Source: Macrotrachela quadricornifera
Lineage: Eukaryota; Rotifera; Eurotatoria; Philodinida; Philodinidae
Assembly: GCA_022393335.1 (NCBI GenBank)
Contig: JAJEKB010000829.1
Span: 20,911-84,910 of the forward strand
DNA length: 64,000 bases
Direction: 5' to 3'
Of this stretch, positions 59,401 to 64,000 are shown piece by piece; positions within the stretch are counted from its first letter, which is position 1, and each line of letters begins with the position of its first letter. Position numbers and translations under genes: made by a program. A model generated the notes under the pieces. It made no database searches. It was not told the DNA's origin and saw only the letters and a list, made by a program, of their open reading frames with translations.

Positions 59401-62400
59401 AATGAATTACATATATAAAAATGTACTGTATTCAAATTTCATTGCTCGTAAGACTCCAAATAATATACGTCTTAATAATTTCTTATCAAAGCTTGCCTAT
59501 TCATAGTATGGAAATGAAAGTATGATATATAGGTTCATGAACCTATTTATTGACAACATATTTTAATAATAAGTATACCTATTATAATTAAAGAGGAGCA
59601 GATGAGACAATCTTCCGACAGAACAAAGATAGCAATTGAACTATATTCAAGAAGAAGTGAAAGAATAATAAATAAAGGATCAGTGGGAATATAGTTTCCT
59701 CTGTTAATGCTAACATTTCTTCAACGAATAAACTGAGAAAAACTAGAACTAATACTTCAAATAATTTGTTATATCCTAACATACATCTTTAGTTATTCTA
59801 TATATAGCTTTCTCAACTATGGTTATTCTTTTTTTTCATTTTTATTAATTAATTATCGAAAAACAATTTTTTTTCTTATACTCTAAAAGATTAGCTCTTT
59901 GAATTAACTAAATGAAGATAAAATAAAATTTTAATGATACTTGTTGAAATGAACAAACCTGAATATATTCAGTTAATGTATTAAAAACTTGTTTAGCAAC
60001 AATAATAGCTCGACAAAAATTTTCTTTTCCATATGCATCAACTGTTTCTTTACCAGAATAATGCCAATAAAAATCCATTAATGATTCCTAAATTTATAAA
60101 ACAAAAAAAAAATTAAATAAAATTTTCAATAAAATTTCTTTTTTTAATTACTTGTAAACTAAGTAAATAATCAACAGTACAAATAATAATATTAACATTT
60201 GTATTATTTCCAGCTTGTAAACGAAGATAATTTTGAAATTCAAGATTATGTCCTTCACATAAAAGTTGACAAAAACGAAAAAGTGATATTGTAAAATCTG
60301 CATCATGTAAATTCTTTTCTCCTGCCATTCCTTCTGCTCCAACACCTTTAAAAAAAAACATTTCTATATTATCATAATAAATTATTATAATTAACATACC
60401 AAGTACATCTGCTTTAATACAACGTTCAAATGTATCAAGATCAAGTACACTACAATTAGCCATTAATGTTGCTAATGAAGTAAAACATCCAACATCTTTT
60501 GTTTCTTTTAAATAATCCAACATTCGCTAAAATTAAATACATAATTAGTAAATATCAAAAATGATTATAGTTAGAATTTACTTTTTGAACTTCTCGATTA
60601 CCACCATGTAATAATGATATTCCTAGTTGTAATGTTCGTTGAAGCATTTCATTATTTTCACCTAAATTATATATATAATTAAAAAATGAATTGTAAAACA
60701 AAATAAGAAACATACCTTTACTTGCACTTATATATAATAATACTGTTTCAGCAGCACCTCGATTAGCTAATCGATTTTGTTCATGAAGTAATTTTTGTTT
60801 TTCCATTTCTTGTTCCTAAATATAAAACGAAAATTTTTAATTATTAATTATATTTAAATATATTATTTTACCTGAAATGATTTAACGTCTTCTGTTCCAC
60901 CATCATCATCATCATCAGAAATGACACAACTCTTTAAAATAATAATTGCATAATTATATATATATATATATATATATTTAATTTATAAATCTTACTTTGC
61001 TCATAATAGTTGAATATGATAAATAAACAACATCTTCAGTTATTGAAAAAACTTGAGCAGTAGTTGCAGCTCGATTTAAACATTGTAATAATTGTTTTAA
61101 TGGATCTGGTTTAATTGTCATTGTTAATATTAAACTTTCATTTTCTGTTTCAGTTTCTTCTTTAATAATTGTTGTTTCTTGATCATTTATATCAGGATAA
61201 TCATCCTTTAATTATTTAATAAATAAAATTAAAAATAAATAAACAACTTACACAAAGATGTTCAATTAAACGTGCACGTATATCTTCCTCAGCTTCAAGC
61301 CATAATTCTCTATATGCACGTAAAAACATATTCATAGCTCGATGTCGTGTTACAGAATGTAATGGTGCCATACGAAAACAAGCCATTATAGCTTTTTTAC
61401 GTTGTGATGAAACAAGTTTTCGCCATGTACTACGTCGATGTGTTGGAGGATGATCAACAAAATTTAAACCAAATAGAACTTTAGCCATTTTTAACATATT
61501 CTTTATTGTTGTTTCTTGAGAATGTATTATACCAGTATGATATGATTTTGAACCAATTTTTCGATATAATGCACTTTGCCAATTATTTTTATTAATTACT
61601 TCACCCTTTTAGATTATAATGAGAAATAGAAAAAAAAATATGTAAAAATACCTGTTCTTGAGCAAGAAAAATATTTTGAAGAAATTCTTCTATAATTTCT
61701 TCTTGATCATTCTATAGAATAATGAAATATATATATATATAAGAGAACAGAAATATTATGATAACAAACCGTTAAATCCAATATCATTTGTTCATCTGTT
61801 GGATTCTCAATTTTTTCATCATGTGCAACTTTCATCTATTACATAATAAAAAAAAAAATTCCATACTTTATTAAAAGAAAATCTTTCTTAAATACATATA
61901 TAGAAATGAATTGTTAAACATTTTATTATAAATAAGCATATGTAAAGACTATGTATAATTTTTGCCTAGAAGAATTTTGAAGACTTTTATTTCAACTTAG
62001 TCGTCAAATTGAAAAAACTGAATGTTAGTTTATTTGAAATCAATTTATTCAAATATTTTTAGGGTGCTAATAACGTATTTTTGAACTATTTAAAAAGTAT
62101 TTTATCCATTAGATCGTGACCTACAGTCATAACATTATATTGAAACTAGAATAGATTATACTAATAGTGAAGTACTATATTGATCTATTTTAATCAAAGA
62201 AGATAAGGAGAAAGATGCTTGGCTGATAGTAGGATCGATAAGGGTAGATATTCTTTAAGTGACTATAGTTCTATTTTTAATTATTTAATTACTTCAATCA
62301 TTTTATGTTTAGCTAATTGAACAAGTTCTTGTTCTCTTCCACCAAATGTATTCATTCCCACAGGTAATAAACGTTTAATACAAGCAACACTTAATGATGT

Positions 62401-63783
62401 AAATTTTTCTTTATCAATTCGTCGTTTTTTTCTTTTTTGTTTTCCACTAATATCATTTAAATTTTTCATTGCTATTTTATCATCTATTTGATTTGTTCCA
62501 CTTGGCATTAACATACTTGTATTATCTATATCATGTTGTGTTACAAAATTAAGTTCTTCTCGTTTAAAATACTAAAAATTAAAATATTTATAATTCGTTT
62601 TGTTTTTTTTTTCTTATTTTATAGTTTACTTTTGATTTACACCAAACTGAAAATACTTCAGCCATATTAGTATATAATTGTTCAGCATATATATCACCAT
62701 TTTTAAGCCAATATGATCGATGAATATCAACATATTTTATTAATAATGGTCCAAATGCATAAAGATCACGAACAAGAATTTCATAATTCTAATTAAATAA
62801 AAATTAATTTTTTTATAAAAATTTTTTTTTTCTATTACTTTTATTAAATTTGTTTCAAGATCTTCACGATCAGATAATTCTAAACGTGTTGTATGTTTTA
62901 ATGATTGTTCTTGTGTATATAAATCTTCACATTTTAATTTTAAACGTTCTGATACTGGTAAAAAATATGGTTCAAGTAAACTTGTTGAAGAATTAAAAAT
63001 AATTGATTGTGTATATACTTTTAAATATATCATATATATATTAATTAATTTTTATAAATTAATATTTTTTACCTGCAATACGTTTCATCCATGGAGCTTC
63101 AATAGCATCAATATTATTATTAATTAATTTCAAAACACTGCCTAATATAGAATTCATATGATCTGCTGTAACATTTGTTACTTTAGGTCTAATATAAAAC
63201 AAAATAGAACTTTTAAATAAATATGAAAAAAATATTTATACTCAAGTGTTTGTTTAATTTTTTGTGATGGTCCATTTGACCACCAATATGATAAATAAGA
63301 ACAAACACATGGAAGTATAACTTCAACAACATAAGGAGCATCTTCATATGGTATTCTTGTTTCAGCATGTTCATCAATATCATTAATTATTTTTGTTAAA
63401 TGTGGAATTGTTTTCGATATATTTGTCATAACATCTATATTAAATAGATGAAAAAAAATAATTATATTTTAATTAATTATTTACCATGAGCTTCAGGTGA
63501 TAATTGTGAAACATTTGATGCATGTTTATTATTTGTACTAAATTCTGGTTCAAAAAATGCAACAGGAAAACATGAAGCAAATGAACTTAAACAATCACCA
63601 AGTAATGGACGATGACGATCTAATTCTGCAATAATCCATTCTCTTATAAGAAACAAAAAAAAAAACATTTGCTTTTTTTTCCTGTATTTATCGATAATTA
63701 CCGATCAACAAATTTGGTTCCTTGTGTACCAATAATCCATAGAGCATTTAGAATTTTATAACCAGCTAATTGAAGTTCGTTTT
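53439..63783 (-). CDS. Ryanodine receptor, C-terminal third (gene continues beyond window)
   Basis: About 30 exons on the minus strand encode roughly the last 1,800 of about 5,000 residues of the homotetrameric ER/SR Ca2+-release channel. The first exon seen (to 63783) reads [20 protein letters not shown]. Then follow [36 protein letters not shown], the RyR helical-domain blocks [20 protein letters not shown] and [20 protein letters not shown], and a pair of EF-hands (58399-58974) with loops [12 protein letters not shown] and [12 protein letters not shown]. Next is [18 protein letters not shown]. After a polar, Thr/Gln-rich linker unlike vertebrate text (56150-56990) come the membrane spans, with the S4-S5 segment [14 protein letters not shown]. 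The selectivity filter [11 protein letters not shown] is at about 54081-54122, followed by S6 ([17 protein letters not shown]), the C-terminal zinc region [13 protein letters not shown] and the end [20 protein letters not shown] plus a short GGGTTTES tail. Introns are mostly 45-60 bp, with several of 400-600 bp. The stop is at 53439-53441. Confidence 0.96.
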
Positions 63784-64000
63784 CTAAGAAATAAATTAGA
63801 ACTGTGTTTTTCGAAACTGCATGAGCTAATCAGATTTTTGTTCGATTATGTTAGTCGGATGCTAAATGAAGATCGCTCCTATCTAATCTCAAAAAATTTC
63901 ATGTACCGAACGTCTGAAATTTTACGTACATCTATGTAAAATTTATACTAAATTTAACTAAATTCTTCATCTATTATTATTATTATTTTAAAAATTTAAA
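63784..64000 (-). other. Intron of the ryanodine receptor reaching the window edge
   Basis: The acceptor TTTCTTAG ends at 63784 on the minus strand. No exon is seen in the remaining 216 bp, so this intron is longer than the typical 50 bp and the preceding exon lies past the window. Confidence 0.7.

Noticed and set aside
59588..59782. 64-codon minus-strand hydrophobic frame within the RyR locus
   Set aside because: It lies in a longer RyR intron, has no counterpart in the receptor and no splice borders that keep the frame.
1..64000. tRNA, rRNA and CRISPR-type features
   Set aside because: No tRNA B-box with a matching A-box, no rRNA-like GC-rich conserved stretch and no direct-repeat/spacer array was seen on either strand by eye.

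Overview
The window reads as an AT-rich nuclear genome of a protostome animal. Most introns are about 45-75 bp with GT-AG borders, and the gene set includes an innexin, a CYP4-like P450, a Na+/Ca2+ exchanger and a ryanodine receptor. AT-rich DNA, tiny introns, decayed transposons and splice acceptors just upstream of many start codons fit a rotifer, probably a bdelloid of the Rotaria type. That assignment is inference; no species-diagnostic sequence was seen.

Layout, left half. The last exons of an SLC7-type amino acid transporter are at 2-257 (+). Then comes 4.5 kb without a gene but with a 35-bp minisatellite (2812-3470). NPLOC4 (4810-9494, +) is followed after only 206 bp by a WIPI/Atg18 gene (9701-11112, +) that runs into a 10-N gap. 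Beyond the gap sits the 3' half of an NCX-type exchanger (11165-13255, +). A secreted, acidic, dibasic-rich precursor lies at 17395-17874 (-), a complete CYP4-like P450 at 18842-21576 (-), and a rotted partial copy of that P450 at 22130-22480. An innexin (25778-27078, +) is tail to tail with an FRA10AC1 homologue (27123-29678, -).

Right half. Signal peptide peptidase (30674-32027, -) is divergent from a membrane-anchored JmjC protein (32765-33836, +). Two membrane proteins with C-terminal PPxY motifs follow: a claudin-like one (34702-35601, -) and an unknown two-span one (39374-40165, +). From 40 to 53 kb the DNA is repeat-rich. It holds an NTPDase pseudogene (46130-47070), a small two-exon coiled-coil gene (47428-47731, +), a 1.8-kb TIR element with a threefold micro-exon-like array (47785-49579), and a GGTTAACCG-rich element broken by a second 10-N gap (51462-52291). 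The last 10 kb is the C-terminal third of a ryanodine receptor (53439-63783, -), whose 5' part lies beyond the window.

The genes are mostly unrelated housekeeping and membrane functions. One loose theme is calcium handling (NCX and RyR); another is the ubiquitin, ER and membrane-trafficking machinery (NPL4, WIPI, signal peptide peptidase, PPxY proteins). The only likely transcriptional unit is NPLOC4-WIPI. The least explained material is the 47785-49579 element and the splice acceptors before the ATGs.
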